64,000 bases of DNA from Stutzerimonas stutzeri (GTDB taxonomy: Bacteria; Pseudomonadota; Gammaproteobacteria; Pseudomonadales; Pseudomonadaceae). The DNA lies in the NCBI RefSeq assembly GCF_013522825.1, contig NZ_JAAMQZ010000011.1:62001-126000 (forward strand), given 5' to 3'. Made by a program: the position numbers and the translations under genes. The stretch's first letter is position 1. Each line of letters begins with the position of its first letter. Of the stretch, positions 1 to 9,198 are shown one piece after another. The notes beneath the pieces were generated by a model. That model searched no databases and had not been told where the DNA came from. It was given only the letters and a program-made list of their open reading frames with translations.

Positions 1-2
1 AC

Positions 3-2048
3 CGGCTGGCGGCCTATCCGGAGGCACCGGAATCTGATGAGATCGAACTCGCCAGCGGCAAGGATTTCTCGCAGAGGTTGTTCTTCGGCCAGCCGCGCTC
101 CGACGCCGAGCTGGGGTTGTGGTACTTCGATAGCCTGCCGCACCGGGTCATGGTCACCGACCGCCTGCGCATGCCGCCGGCCACCGGCCATCTCACCGGC
201 GAAACGCGTAAGGGCGACGCGATCAACACGCTGTTCGACCAGCTGCCCGAAGGCACCGTGATGTGCCTGACGCTGGTTGCGACGCCGCAGGACATCCTGG
301 AAGCGCACCTCAACCAACTGGCGAAGAAGTCAGTCGGAGAAACCCTGGCGTCCGAGCAGGCGCTCCAGGACGTGCAGGAGGCGCGTTCGCTGATCGGCAG
401 CTCTCACAAGCTGTATCGCGGCTCGCTGGCGTTCTACCTCTCCGGCGACGACGAAGACGAACTGGACCGGCGCGGCCTGCAGCTCGCCAACGTGATGCTC
501 AACGCCGGGCTGCAGCCAGTCCGCGAAGAAGACGAAGTCGCGCCGCTCAACAGCTATCTGCGCTGGCTGCCTTGCGTCTACAACCCCGGCGCGGACCGCA
601 AGCAGTGGTACACGCAACTGATGTTCGCTCAGCATGCCGCCAATCTGTCGCCGGCATGGGGACGCAGCCAGGGTACGGGCAGGCCCGGCATCACGCTGTT
701 CAATCGCGGTGGCGGAGTACTGACGTTCGACCCGTTCAGCAGATTGGATCGGCAAATGAATGCCCATTTGTTTTTGTTTGGGCCAACGGGTTCGGGCAAG
801 TCGGCCACGCTTAACAACATCCTCAACCAGGTCGCCGCGATCTACCGCCCGCGCATGTTCATCGTGGAGGCCGGTAATTCCTTTGGCTTGCTGGCTGATT
901 TCGCCGCACGGCTGGGCCTGTCGGTGAACCGGGTCAAGCTCGCGCCCGGTTCGGGCGTGAGCCTCGCGCCGTTCGCCGATGCCCGCCGGTTGATCGAATC
1001 CCCCAGTGATGTGCAGACGCTGGACGCCGATGCGCTGGATGAGGAACAGCCTGTCGACCCGGCCGCCGTCGATACGGACGAGCAGCGCGATGTGCTCGGC
1101 GAGCTTGAGATCACCGCACGCTTGATGATCACGGGCGGCGAAGATAAAGAGGAATCCCGCATGACGCGGGCCGACCGCTCCTTGATCCGCCAGTGCATCC
1201 TGAACGCCGCCCGCCACTGCGTCGCGCAAGACCGGGATGTGCTCACGCGCGACGTGCGCGACGCCCTACGCGAGCGCGGCCGCGATTCGACCCTGCCCGA
1301 AACCCGTCGCACGCGGTTGTTGGAGATGGCTGACGCTATGGACATCTTCACGCAAGGCTCAGACGGCGAAATGTTCGACCGCCCCGGCACGCCCTGGCCA
1401 GAAGCCGACATCACGGTCGTCGATCTCGCCACCTATGCCAGGGAGGGCTACAACGCCCAGCTCTCGATCGCCTACATCTCCCTGATCAATACCGTCAACA
1501 ACATTGCGGAACGCGACCAGTTTCTCGGTCGGCCAATCCTCAACGTGACCGATGAAGGCCACATCATCACGCGCAATCCCTTGTTGTCTCCGTACGTGGT
1601 GAAGATCACCAAGATGTGGAGAAAATTGGGCGCCTGGTATTGGTTGGCAACGCAGAACATCGACGATCTGCCCAGGGCGGCGGAGCCGATGCTCAATATG
1701 ATCGAGTGGTGGTTGTGCTTGTCGATGCCACCGGACGAAGTCGAAAAAATTGCCAGGTTCCGCGAGTTGTCGCCAGCGCAGAAGGCACTGATGCTCTCGG
1801 CCAGGAAGGAATCCGGGAAGTTCAGCGAGGGCGTCATTCTCTCCAAGAGCATGGAGGTGCTGTTCAGGGCCGTACCACCGAGCTTGTATCTCGCACTGGC
1901 CCAGACCGAACCCGAAGAGAAAGCCGAACGATACCGGCTCATGCAACAGTTCGGCATCAACGAGCTGGAAGCCGCGCTCAAGGTATCCGAGAACATCGAC
2001 CGCGCGCGCGGCATCGAGCCGTTGCCATACGCCGATCTGCTCTCCTGA
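3..2048 (+). CDS. Conjugative transfer ATPase, VirB4/TraC type (PFL_4706-like), 5' truncated by window
   Basis: The reading frame is open from the first bases, so the true start lies upstream of the window. The product is the C-terminal ~680 residues of a VirB4/TraC-type ATPase, the cytoplasmic motor that energises the mating-pair formation apparatus of ICEs. A Walker A motif GPTGSGKS lies near nt 781-804 and a Walker B-like segment ILNVTDEGH near nt 1537-1563. The DUF-like middle and the C-terminal ATPase fold match the conjugative transfer ATPase of the PFL_4706 family (TIGR03744) as I know it. It is followed within 15 bp by a DsbA/G-like gene, the order usual in ICEclc/PAGI-2-like elements. 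The first residues are missing, so the total length cannot be judged. Confidence 0.92.
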   Translation, partial: RLAAYPEAPESDEIELASGKDFSQRLFFGQPRSDAELGLWYFDSLPHRVMVTDRLRMPPATGHLTGETRKGDAINTLFDQLPEGTVMCLTLVATPQDILEAHLNQLAKKSVGETLASEQALQDVQEARSLIGSSHKLYRGSLAFYLSGDDEDELDRRGLQLANVMLNAGLQPVREEDEVAPLNSYLRWLPCVYNPGADRKQWYTQLMFAQHAANLSPAWGRSQGTGRPGITLFNRGGGVLTFDPFSRLDRQMNAHLFLFGPTGSGKSATLNNILNQVAAIYRPRMFIVEAGNSFGLLADFAARLGLSVNRVKLAPGSGVSLAPFADARRLIESPSDVQTLDADALDEEQPVDPAAVDTDEQRDVLGELEITARLMITGGEDKEESRMTRADRSLIRQCILNAARHCVAQDRDVLTRDVRDALRERGRDSTLPETRRTRLLEMADAMDIFTQGSDGEMFDRPGTPWPEADITVVDLATYAREGYNAQLSIAYISLINTVNNIAERDQFLGRPILNVTDEGHIITRNPLLSPYVVKITKMWRKLGAWYWLATQNIDDLPRAAEPMLNMIEWWLCLSMPPDEVEKIARFRELSPAQKALMLSARKESGKFSEGVILSKSMEVLFRAVPPSLYLALAQTEPEEKAERYRLMQQFGINELEAALKVSENIDRARGIEPLPYADLLS

Positions 2049-2063
2049 CGGCCGGAGCACGCC

Positions 2064-2822
2064 ATGCCTCTCCATCGCTCAACGAACCCGCCACCGGCTG
2101 TACGTCGTCGGCGTTGTCTGCACCTGTTGCTATGTGCCGTCGGCCTGCTTGCGGTGCTGCTGTTCGCGCTGCTCGCCGTGGTGCTGCGCGACAGTCCCGA
2201 TGCCGCACCGACCCCGACCACTCAGCACCACCCGGGCGGTCCGCCGTGGCGCCACGGCCAGGCCGACGCCCGTTTCGTGCTGACGTTGTTTGCAGACCTG
2301 GAATGCCCATTCTGCAAGGCCTACTACCCGAGCCTGAAGAGCTGGATCGACCAGCATGCCGACGTCAGTCTGCAATGGCATCACCTGCCGCTGGCGATAC
2401 ACGAGCCGGCCGCCTCGGAACTGGCACGTGTGGCCGAGTGTGCGGGCGAGACCGGCGGGCACGGGGCCTTCTTCGATGCCGTCGGCTGGCTGTACCAGCA
2501 CACGCGCGGCGGCGGCCAGGGGCTGCCCGGGGGGCTTCGCTACCCAGGGCTGACACCGGTGCTCCAGCGCTGCCTGGATAGCGAGCGTCCCCAGCTCATC
2601 GTGCGCGATCAGGCCGAGCAAGGCGCGCACGGCGGCATCACCGCCACTCCCAGCCTGCGCCTGGAGGACCGCCAGACCGAGCGATCGCTACTCCTGCAAG
2701 GGCCGGTCGAAGGCGATGCGCTGCTGTCCGCCATGGATCTTCTGATGGGTGACGTGCCGGATGCCGCTCCGGCTCGCGCCGCAGGTTTGTCCGCCATCGA
2801 CGATGGCGACATGCCCAGGTAG
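2064..2822 (+). CDS. Thioredoxin-fold DsbA/DsbG-like protein of the ICE transfer operon
   Basis: A 252-residue protein with an N-terminal membrane anchor (about residues 19-41, Leu/Val/Ala-rich after an Arg-rich start) and a periplasmic thioredoxin-fold domain. The active site is CPFC at residues 81-84, and a later TPS segment near residue 193 is a plausible cis-Pro loop. Such proteins oxidise or isomerise disulfides. In this operon it probably helps fold Cys-rich transfer proteins encoded downstream, such as the PFL_4710 family protein. It begins 15 bp after the VirB4-like ATPase stop, consistent with one transcription unit. Family-level function is well supported. The specific substrates are inference. 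Confidence 0.85.
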   Translation: MPLHRSTNPPPAVRRRRCLHLLLCAVGLLAVLLFALLAVVLRDSPDAAPTPTTQHHPGGPPWRHGQADARFVLTLFADLECPFCKAYYPSLKSWIDQHADVSLQWHHLPLAIHEPAASELARVAECAGETGGHGAFFDAVGWLYQHTRGGGQGLPGGLRYPGLTPVLQRCLDSERPQLIVRDQAEQGAHGGITATPSLRLEDRQTERSLLLQGPVEGDALLSAMDLLMGDVPDAAPARAAGLSAIDDGDMPR

Positions 2823-2993
2823 CCGGGGTCTTCAAGGCTACGGCGCAGCGCTGCTGCGCTGACCTTCGTTCGCAACGCATCCCGAGGCGAACGGCCAGCG
2901 TTCCCACGCTGGTGGATGTGTGTTCTTCCTTCCGTCATTCCCCTGGAGGTTCTGCCTCCATGGGGTACCTCCGCTCATCCATTGGAGGTTTCC

Positions 2994-3500
2994 ATGACTG
3001 CTGTACTTTCCCCCGACGACTCCTGTATCGAGTTGAACCACGATCCCGTCGCCGTCGACGAGCACGAAGACCGGATCATTCAACAGGCCATCGCGCTGCT
3101 GGAGCAACGCATCTTCAGAGCCGGCAACGCCTTGAAGAAGCCGAACGACGCGTGTGACTTTCTGCGTCTGATGCTCGTCGGCGAACCCAATGAAATCTTC
3201 GCCGCACTGTTCCTCGACACGCGCCACCAGGTGCTGGCCTACGAGCCGTTGTTCCGCGGCACGATCGATGGCGCATCAGTCTATCCCCGGGTGGTCGTCC
3301 AGCGTGCGCTGGCAGCCAATGCCGCCGCCGTCATCTTCGCGCACCAGCACCCCTCGGGGAACTCAGAGCCCAGTGCTGCCGATCGCGCGATTACCCGCCG
3401 ACTCAAGGATGCTCTGGATCTGATCGACATCCGGGTGCTGGATCATTTCATCATCGGCGAGGGCCGACCGTACTCCTTTGCCGAGAACGGCTTGCTGTAG
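2994..3500 (+). CDS. RadC-like JAB-domain protein
   Basis: A 168-residue RadC-family protein (MPN/JAB fold). The JAMM-type metal site is visible as [14 protein letters not shown], with H117, H119 and D130 in the numbering from this start. The ATG at 2994 is chosen because GGAGG stands 5 bp upstream; an in-frame extension to 2916 has no such support. ICE-borne RadC-like proteins lack the N-terminal helix-hairpin-helix region of longer chromosomal RadC and are common in transfer operons of this family. Their role is not settled, although the fold suggests a metalloprotease or nuclease-related activity. A strong terminator follows 36 bp after the stop, so the gene closes the upstream unit. Confidence 0.88.
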   Translation: MTAVLSPDDSCIELNHDPVAVDEHEDRIIQQAIALLEQRIFRAGNALKKPNDACDFLRLMLVGEPNEIFAALFLDTRHQVLAYEPLFRGTIDGASVYPRVVVQRALAANAAAVIFAHQHPSGNSEPSAADRAITRRLKDALDLIDIRVLDHFIIGEGRPYSFAENGLL

Positions 3501-3535
3501 CCGCACCTGAGCGGGTTTGCCAAGCCCCATCCCAC

Positions 3536-3569
3536 GCATGGACCTGTCCCCAGGTCCATGCGCCTTTTT
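3536..3569 (+). terminator. Rho-independent terminator after the radC-like gene
   Basis: A perfect 11 bp stem (GCATGGACCTG / CAGGTCCATGC) with a TCCC loop spans 3536-3561, followed by GCC and five T residues. It lies between the radC-like gene and the PFL_4709 family gene and probably separates two transfer transcription units. Confidence 0.85.
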
Positions 3570-3682
3570 ACTTCCTTTGCCTCACCAGAAAACAGGGCTT
3601 GCCACAGTGCGCATTGTTCGTGGTGCGCATCTGCACCATGGGTTCGACTACCGGGGTCGATTCACTCCGAGACACGAGCCCC

Positions 3683-4108
3683 ATGCACGCCTTTCTTGCA
3701 CACCTCGGCCAGACACTGGCCCTTTCGGCGCTGCTGCTGGTCACCGGCAACGTGGCCGCAGCGGAGATCTGGATCGTGACGGATACCCGCCACCCGGTGG
3801 CCGGCGCCCAGGCGGCGGATCGCATCATCCAGCTCGACGCGGCGCAGGCCATCGAGGCGGAACTGTCGGCCCGGTTGCCGAACGATCCGCAACAGGCCGC
3901 GGCGCTCGTCCAGCGACGCCTGAACGACGGTGGCCACGCATTGCAACAGCGCATGCGGGAGGCTTACCAGGGCGTGACCGATGCCTGGAGCCTGGGCATC
4001 ACCAGCATTCCGGCGGTGATCGTCGATCAGCGTTACGTCGTGTACGGGGAAGACGACCTCGACCAGGCGCTGGCCCGCATCGAGCGTTACCGGGAGGAGC
4101 AACCATGA
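3683..4108 (+). CDS. ICE protein, PFL_4709 family (TIGR03757-like)
   Basis: A 141-residue exported protein. The ATG at 3683 is preferred because it places a clear Sec signal peptide at the N-terminus (hydrophobic core ALSALLLVTG, then Ala-rich cleavage region before EIWIV). The mature part contains a DsbC/TraF-like C-terminal thioredoxin-fold flavour (GITSIPAVIVDQRYVVYG), without a CxxC pair, as expected of the PFL_4709 family of conjugative ICE proteins. It overlaps the next gene by the ATGA sequence 4105-4108, so translation of the two is probably coupled. The exact role in the type IV machinery is unknown. Confidence 0.85.
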   Translation: MHAFLAHLGQTLALSALLLVTGNVAAAEIWIVTDTRHPVAGAQAADRIIQLDAAQAIEAELSARLPNDPQQAAALVQRRLNDGGHALQQRMREAYQGVTDAWSLGITSIPAVIVDQRYVVYGEDDLDQALARIERYREEQP

Positions 4109-5037
4109 TTTCCCGTCGCCTGCGGCTCGGTGCCGCCGCCGCGCTGCTGTGCAGCGCCACTTCGAGCTTCGCCCTCAACACCGCCACCATCATCTCCTCG
4201 ACCCTGTCGCCGGACTGCCTCGAATACCGGGTCACCGGGATCTGCTACTGGCTGTACTGCTCCCTGTCGGGCTGCTCGGTGCGCACTTCCATCAAGGTCA
4301 GGCATTACGTTCCCGACGCCGTGGTGTCGAGCTACTCGAATACCGGCGAGAACCCGTGGGTCGAGGTGCGCGCGATGAGCCAGCCCAATCCCACAGCCCA
4401 GGCAGGCGGCGATGGCACGACCAACGAGGATCACGAAAACAATCTGGCGAAGTTCAAGAACGCCGACGTTATCGGCCATCCGGGCGGCCAGGTGTTCAGC
4501 CAGTTCGCCTCGGCCTCCGGCTACATCTGCCAGGGCGCCGGCACTGCCTTCATGCCGTACTTGCTCAGCACCTTCGACACGCTGGCCTGGCGCTACAACG
4601 TCCCGGAGGCGGTGTACCCCGAGGCGCTGATCCCCGGTATGCGCGAGATCGGCACACGCAGCGGACTGAATCTTTGGGGCGCCGTGTACCCGCGTGGCGG
4701 GTTCTTGCACCAGACCGACGACTACAAGGCCGGGGCGGTCGTCGCCCAGCGTGCTGGCGACATCGTGACCCGCCGCGGCCAACTGCATGTGTACCAGCCG
4801 CTGCTGGCGAACGCGCGCGACGGCTACTGGCCGGCCGGCGCGTTGATCGAAAGCGACGCCAGCACCGGCAAGTGGCAGCAACTGACCCCACGCCTTTCCA
4901 ACAGCTGCACCGTGTTTCCCCATGCCGGGTCGCTGCCCCAGGCACAACGGGGCGACTACGCCTGGGCGCTGTGGCGCCCGTACAGCTGCTGCCAGCGCCG
5001 CGGGCAGACCTTCCTTGGCAGTGTGGCTTTCAACTGA
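4105..5037 (+). CDS. ICE protein, PFL_4710 family (TIGR03756-like, TraU-like)
   Basis: A 310-residue exported protein with an N-terminal signal peptide (LGAAAALLCSATSSFA). It is rich in cysteine, for example CYWLYCSLSGCS and CTVF near the C-terminus, and ends in a YSCCQRRGQ segment. These features are typical of TraU-like periplasmic assembly proteins of F/GI-type conjugation systems and of the PFL_4710 family. The start ATG at 4105 has GGGAGGAGC immediately upstream; longer in-frame extension upstream is untranslated shadow of the previous genes. Its many cysteines fit the DsbA/G-like protein encoded upstream. Family assignment is from recall. Confidence 0.87.
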   Translation: MISRRLRLGAAAALLCSATSSFALNTATIISSTLSPDCLEYRVTGICYWLYCSLSGCSVRTSIKVRHYVPDAVVSSYSNTGENPWVEVRAMSQPNPTAQAGGDGTTNEDHENNLAKFKNADVIGHPGGQVFSQFASASGYICQGAGTAFMPYLLSTFDTLAWRYNVPEAVYPEALIPGMREIGTRSGLNLWGAVYPRGGFLHQTDDYKAGAVVAQRAGDIVTRRGQLHVYQPLLANARDGYWPAGALIESDASTGKWQQLTPRLSNSCTVFPHAGSLPQAQRGDYAWALWRPYSCCQRRGQTFLGSVAFN

Positions 5038-5047
5038 GGACACCACG

Positions 5048-6445
5048 ATGAAGCGCCCTGACCGTCGCCGTCATTCCATGCTTGCAGATCACTTGTGGCG
5101 GCCGGCCATACTGGCCGGCGCGCTCGCGTTGGCCAGTGGCTGGGCATGGGCTCAGAGCGGCGGCTTCCAGACCAGCGGCAGCGTGATCGGCGACGAAGTC
5201 ATGTACTCGATCGGTGGCGGTAACGCGGTTTCCATGAGCGGCGCTGCGGGCATGCGCTCGATCGGGGTCGGGGCCGGCTGGAACAGCAACCTGATCTGCG
5301 GCGACATGAGCATCAGCACCACGATCCAGAACCAGCTCAACGGGCTGACCAACGGATTTCAAAACATCATGAGCAACGTGATCCAGAGCGCTACCAGCGC
5401 CGTTGCGTCGCTTCCGGCTCTGATCATCCAGAGGGCCGACCCAGGTTTGTATAACCTGCTGACCAATGGCGTCCTCCAGGCAAGGCTGGATTTCGATCGC
5501 TCCAAGTTGACCTGCAGGTCGATGGCTGAACGCATGGCCGACATGGCCGGCGGCCAGCTTGGCTGGAGCCAGATGGCGGAAGGCATGGCGCTGCGCGATG
5601 CCGTGTCGAGCACGGATGCGGTGTCGGCCATTGAGCAGGCTGAGACGCGCCGGGGCAACGACGGCGTGCCGTGGGTCGGGGGCAACAACGCCGGCGGCGC
5701 CGGTCAGCCGGCGATCAGGGTGGTGAGCGACGTTACCAGGGCCGGCTACAACCTCGTCAATGGCCGCAGCGTGACCGACGCCTCGGCCATCGATGCGGCG
5801 AGCTGCAACAGCCTGGCCTGCCAGACCTGGACCTCCCCGCAAGAAGCGATCGACTGGGCCACCCGCGTGCTCGGCGAACAGGAGCAGCGCACCTGCGACG
5901 CCTGCACCAAAACCGAAACCGTTCCGGGTGTGGGCCTGACACCCCTCATCCAGGAAGAGTACGACACCAAGCTGCAGACGCTGCAGGAGCTGATCGACGG
6001 CACACGCAACACCACCTTCGAGAACCTGCGCGACGCCGGCAGCGTGTCACTGCCGATCACCCGTGGCGTCATCGAAGCCCTGCGCGACGAGCCGGATCAG
6101 CACATCCTGGCACAGCGCTTGGCCTCGGAAGTGGCACTGGCATCGGTGCTGGAGAAAGCCTTGCTGCTGCAACGCACCTTGCTGACCGGCAGGAAGGAAC
6201 CCAACGTCGCCGCCAACCAGTTGGCGGTGGCTGCCGTCGATCAGGAGAGCGGCGCGCTCGACCGGGAAATTTCAAACCTCAAGACCGAATTGGAGTTGCG
6301 CCGTACGCTCGCCAACAACTCGCCGATGGCGATCATCCAGCGCCATAGCACCCGGGCCGCCGGTTCGCGAGGCATCTACGAGGGCGACCCCGTGCCCGAC
6401 CGCCTCGACCAGCTGCAGCGGCCCAACCCAGGAGGTACGCCATGA
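5048..6445 (+). CDS. ICE protein, PFL_4711 family (TIGR03755-like)
   Basis: A 465-residue exported protein. The ATG at 5048 follows GAGGA and starts a signal peptide with a charged KRPDRRR leader, hydrophobic stretch PAILAGALALASGWAWA and cleavage before QSGGF. The mature N-terminus is Gly/Ser-rich, with MYSIGGGNAVSMSGAAGM, and the body contains paired cysteines including CNSLAC and CDAC. This pattern matches PFL_4711 family proteins that follow PFL_4710 in ICEclc-like transfer operons (TraW/TrbC/TraH-like roles have been suggested for this slot). It ends in an ATGA overlap with the next gene at 6442. Confidence 0.87.
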   Translation: MKRPDRRRHSMLADHLWRPAILAGALALASGWAWAQSGGFQTSGSVIGDEVMYSIGGGNAVSMSGAAGMRSIGVGAGWNSNLICGDMSISTTIQNQLNGLTNGFQNIMSNVIQSATSAVASLPALIIQRADPGLYNLLTNGVLQARLDFDRSKLTCRSMAERMADMAGGQLGWSQMAEGMALRDAVSSTDAVSAIEQAETRRGNDGVPWVGGNNAGGAGQPAIRVVSDVTRAGYNLVNGRSVTDASAIDAASCNSLACQTWTSPQEAIDWATRVLGEQEQRTCDACTKTETVPGVGLTPLIQEEYDTKLQTLQELIDGTRNTTFENLRDAGSVSLPITRGVIEALRDEPDQHILAQRLASEVALASVLEKALLLQRTLLTGRKEPNVAANQLAVAAVDQESGALDREISNLKTELELRRTLANNSPMAIIQRHSTRAAGSRGIYEGDPVPDRLDQLQRPNPGGTP

Positions 6446-6792
6446 GTCCGACCTGGCTGCGCCCGCGCTGGCTGTTCAACCGGCGCGTGGCGAAGACGCT
6501 GCTGTGGACGATGCTGCTGCTTGCGGCGGCGGTGGCAGCCAACATCGCGGGTATCCACTACCTCGGCAGCGTCGTCGGCTGGGAACGCTGGCTGGCGGAG
6601 GCATCCGGCTACTTCCTGCTGTGGCGGCTGTGCCTATACGGCGCGACGGGCTACGGGTGGGTATGGATGCGCCGGCGCCTGCTGGCGCGCGAAACCGGCA
6701 CGGAAGCCAAGCGCCGCCTCCTGCGCGCGGAAGTCGCCGGCGTGGCGGGGATCGTCGCGCTCGAAGCCAGCCTGCTGATGCAAGCGGCGTAG
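6442..6792 (+). CDS. Small inner-membrane protein of the ICE transfer operon
   Basis: A 116-residue protein whose ATG overlaps the preceding stop codon, with AGGAGG 6 bp upstream. Two hydrophobic segments are visible (about residues 19-36, LLWTMLLLAAAVAANIAG, and 52-72), then a basic stretch WMRRRLLARETGTEAKRR and a third hydrophobic patch at the C-terminus. Proteins of this size and topology normally sit between the PFL_4711 family gene and traG in this ICE family. I recognise no catalytic motif. A structural or assembly role in the conjugation machinery is inference from position. Confidence 0.75.
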   Translation: MSPTWLRPRWLFNRRVAKTLLWTMLLLAAAVAANIAGIHYLGSVVGWERWLAEASGYFLLWRLCLYGATGYGWVWMRRRLLARETGTEAKRRLLRAEVAGVAGIVALEASLLMQAA

Positions 6793-6805
6793 TGGGAGGC
6801 CGGAC

Positions 6806-8314
6806 ATGACGTTGTTCACCACGGACTACCTTGAGTACTACCTGACCCTGCTGGGCTGGATCATCCATAACGGCATCTGGGCGGTTCTCGTTTCCAGCGG
6901 CGTGTTCGCCATTCCCTTCGTGGCGATCATCATCCAGGAATGGCTCAAGGCGCGTGCCGAGGGTGCGGACGAAGGCAACAAGGGCGCACTGTCTTCGGTG
7001 CGCATCGAGAACCGCGTCTGGGTAGCGATCGTCGTGGTGATGTTCGCTGGCATCCCCTTCATCGACGTCGACCTCAACACCATTCACTATGACCAGGCGC
7101 GCTCGGCGCAGTGCCAGGTGAACGTTCCTCAGCCCACCGAAACCGGCTGGTCGCAGTCGTTCAGCACACTCAACAACCAGAGCGCGCGCGTACCGGTGTG
7201 GTGGGCCTTCATGCACGCGCTGTCGCGCGCGATCACCGGCGCCTCGGTCGCCGCCATTCCGTGCGGAACCGACCTGCGGCAGATCCGCATGGAGGTCAAT
7301 GCCACACGCATCGACGACCCGGTCTTGGCACAGGAAGTCGCCGACTTCACCCACGACTGCTACGGCCCCTCGCGCGCCAAGCTGTTCATGAATCGCCCGA
7401 ATCTCGACGAAGCCCAGATGCACGACGTCACCTGGATCGGCTCGCGGTTCTTCCTCAACAACCCCGGCTACTACGACACCTACCGCGCCAGAACACCGCG
7501 CGATGGCTGGGCCTACGACAGCAACCGGGATGCCGGCCTGGCACAGGTGCCGAGCGGCGCCGGCTATCCGACCTGCCGCCAGTGGTGGAACGACAGTGGC
7601 AACGGCTTGCGCGCACGCCTGCTGGATCAAGTCGATCCCAGCCTGCTCAACCGTCTGGCCGGCTGGGCCGGCTTCCTGAGCCGCACCGAAGTGGATGACT
7701 CGGTAATCCGCACCATTGCCTCGCCGCGTCAGCAGAAGCTCAATCAGGGCAGCGTCTATACCGACTACGGCGGGCAGATCGACAAGACGCTACCCAACAT
7801 CGTCAATCGTGCCACCAGCGACGTCGGCATGACCTTGGGCGCAATCGCCGCCTTTCCAGCCCTCGATGTGATGCGCCAGGCACTGCCCATGGTGCTCTCT
7901 CTGCTGAAGATGTCTCTGGTGATCTGCATTCCGATTGTGCTCGTGGTGGGCACCTACGATCTGAAGACCGTCATCACCATCAGCACGGTCCAGTTCGCGT
8001 TGTTCTTTGTGGACTTCTGGTTTCAACTGGCCCGCTGGATCGACAGCACGATCCTTGACGCGCTCTACGGGTGGGGCTGGGGCTGGAATCGGCCACACAG
8101 CAATTTCGATCCGTTGATCGGATTGAACAATACCTTTGGCGACATGCTGCTGATGCTCGTCATGGGCACCATGTTTCTGGTGCTGCCGACGTTCTGGGTC
8201 GCCGCGTTGGGGTGGGCCGGCGTGAAGGCCGGTGTGGTCGCGCAGAATCTCGCGACGGGTTCCAAGGACGCGAAGGACAGCACCGCATCAGGCGTGAACA
8301 GGGCGACGCGCTGA
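6806..8314 (+). CDS. traG: Conjugal transfer protein TraG, N-terminal-domain type
   Basis: A 502-residue polytopic membrane protein. The N-terminus (TTDYLEYYLTLLGWIIHNG, then hydrophobic VLVSSGVFAIPFVAIIIQEW) and the overall distribution of membrane segments, with a cluster near residues 350-480, match the TraG_N family used in F-like and GI-type mating-pair stabilisation. It is the last forward gene of the transfer operon; a short reverse-strand DUF3742 gene begins 26 bp after its stop. The 502-residue length agrees with TraG proteins of ICEclc-type elements, which lack the long C-terminal tail of F TraG. Confidence 0.86.
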   Translation: MTLFTTDYLEYYLTLLGWIIHNGIWAVLVSSGVFAIPFVAIIIQEWLKARAEGADEGNKGALSSVRIENRVWVAIVVVMFAGIPFIDVDLNTIHYDQARSAQCQVNVPQPTETGWSQSFSTLNNQSARVPVWWAFMHALSRAITGASVAAIPCGTDLRQIRMEVNATRIDDPVLAQEVADFTHDCYGPSRAKLFMNRPNLDEAQMHDVTWIGSRFFLNNPGYYDTYRARTPRDGWAYDSNRDAGLAQVPSGAGYPTCRQWWNDSGNGLRARLLDQVDPSLLNRLAGWAGFLSRTEVDDSVIRTIASPRQQKLNQGSVYTDYGGQIDKTLPNIVNRATSDVGMTLGAIAAFPALDVMRQALPMVLSLLKMSLVICIPIVLVVGTYDLKTVITISTVQFALFFVDFWFQLARWIDSTILDALYGWGWGWNRPHSNFDPLIGLNNTFGDMLLMLVMGTMFLVLPTFWVAALGWAGVKAGVVAQNLATGSKDAKDSTASGVNRATR

Positions 8315-8340
8315 TCCGGCGCTGCCAGTGTCTGACAGGT

Positions 8341-8712
8341 TTAATCGTCGTATGGATTGTTGGGGTCGTGCGGATCGAGACGGTGCCCATCCGACGAATA
8401 CAGGCCGAACCCCGCCTCGCCGTGGCGCAACTCCGTGCTCGGTTGCGAGAGGTCGTCGCTACCCTTGCCAAAACTACGAGCCACGAGCAGCAGGCACACC
8501 AGCAGCAGCGCCAACCAGAAGGCGGTATAGAGCAGCACTCCCAGCACAGCGAGCTTGACGATCCACACCAGCGCGGTCGCAACACCGTTCGGCGCACCAG
8601 CCGACACCAGCCACGCGGCCACCCGCCGCTCACGACGCACGTAGCCCCGCCATCCACGGCCAAGCCAGCGGCCAAGGCGTTCTGCGGTACTGCTACGGGT
8701 TGTCGTGTTCAT
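8341..8712 (-). CDS. DUF3742 family membrane protein
   Basis: A 123-residue protein on the reverse strand, tail to tail with traG. A basic N-terminus (RWLGRGWRGYVRRERR) is followed by a long hydrophobic segment (ALVWIVKLAVLGVLL and WLALLLVCLLLVA) and an Asp/Pro-rich tail ending DPHDPNNPYDD. This is the DUF3742 pattern common next to traG in ICEs of this family. The ATG at 8712 is favoured over one 18 bp upstream because AGGTGAC precedes it. No function is known. Confidence 0.78.
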   Translation of the reverse strand: MNTTTRSSTAERLGRWLGRGWRGYVRRERRVAAWLVSAGAPNGVATALVWIVKLAVLGVLLYTAFWLALLLVCLLLVARSFGKGSDDLSQPSTELRHGEAGFGLYSSDGHRLDPHDPNNPYDD

Positions 8713-8739
8713 GGTCGTCACCTGCTGCATGTGAGATGG

Positions 8740-9198
8740 CTATTCCCGTTTGCTCCAATCCGGCTTGCTTGCCCTTACCAATGCGTTCCATTCGTCTGGC
8801 GGGTTTCCGCGTCCGAGCATCTTCTCGAACACCGCATAGGGGTCTGACTTGCTCCCCGATGACCGCAGGGTCTGTTCGTCGTTGACCCAGGCGTACACGA
8901 TGACCTTCGCCTTCGAGTCGTAGCGGAAGAACAGCCGGTACCGCCTTCCGAGCTTGGCCCGTCGCCAGTGGCGATAAGCCGGCCCCATGGTGTTGCCCTG
9001 GCGGTACTCGTCTCGCGCTGGATCACCCGGCACCACGTCTTGCATCAAATGAATCAAAGCCCGGAAGAACTTGACGTTGGCATTGGACGCGAAACCCTCC
9101 GGGTCGTTCTCTTGCGCGCGCAGTACAGCCGCTCGCAGCTTCATCAACTGTTCGATCAGGTTGTCATGAAACAGCAGCGTCCAGCCATGCTGTTGCAT
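8740..9198 (-). CDS. yhaV: YhaV-type toxin (RelE-like ribonuclease)
   Basis: A 152-residue protein recognisable as YhaV, the toxin of the PrlF-YhaV type II toxin-antitoxin system. It begins HGWTLLFHD and carries the central YRLFFRYDSKAKVIVYAWVND beta-strand region and a C-terminal FEKMLGRGNPP segment. YhaV is a ribosome-dependent mRNA nuclease in E. coli. Its start codon overlaps the antitoxin stop codon (ATGA at 9198), the usual coupling in this operon. In an ICE, such a pair is expected to stabilise the element by post-segregational killing. The location between traG and the relaxase places it in the transfer core and not at the cargo end. Confidence 0.9.
   Translation of the reverse strand: MQQHGWTLLFHDNLIEQLMKLRAAVLRAQENDPEGFASNANVKFFRALIHLMQDVVPGDPARDEYRQGNTMGPAYRHWRRAKLGRRYRLFFRYDSKAKVIVYAWVNDEQTLRSSGSKSDPYAVFEKMLGRGNPPDEWNALVRASKPDWSKRE

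Noticed and set aside
330..1229. Long reverse-strand open frame opposite the VirB4-like ATPase gene
   Set aside because: High-GC shadow of a well-recognised gene; no motif and no ribosome-binding site.
3517..4104. Long N-terminal extension in frame with the PFL_4710 family gene
   Set aside because: The extension runs through the terminator and the PFL_4709 gene. The signal peptide and ribosome-binding site mark the start at 4105.
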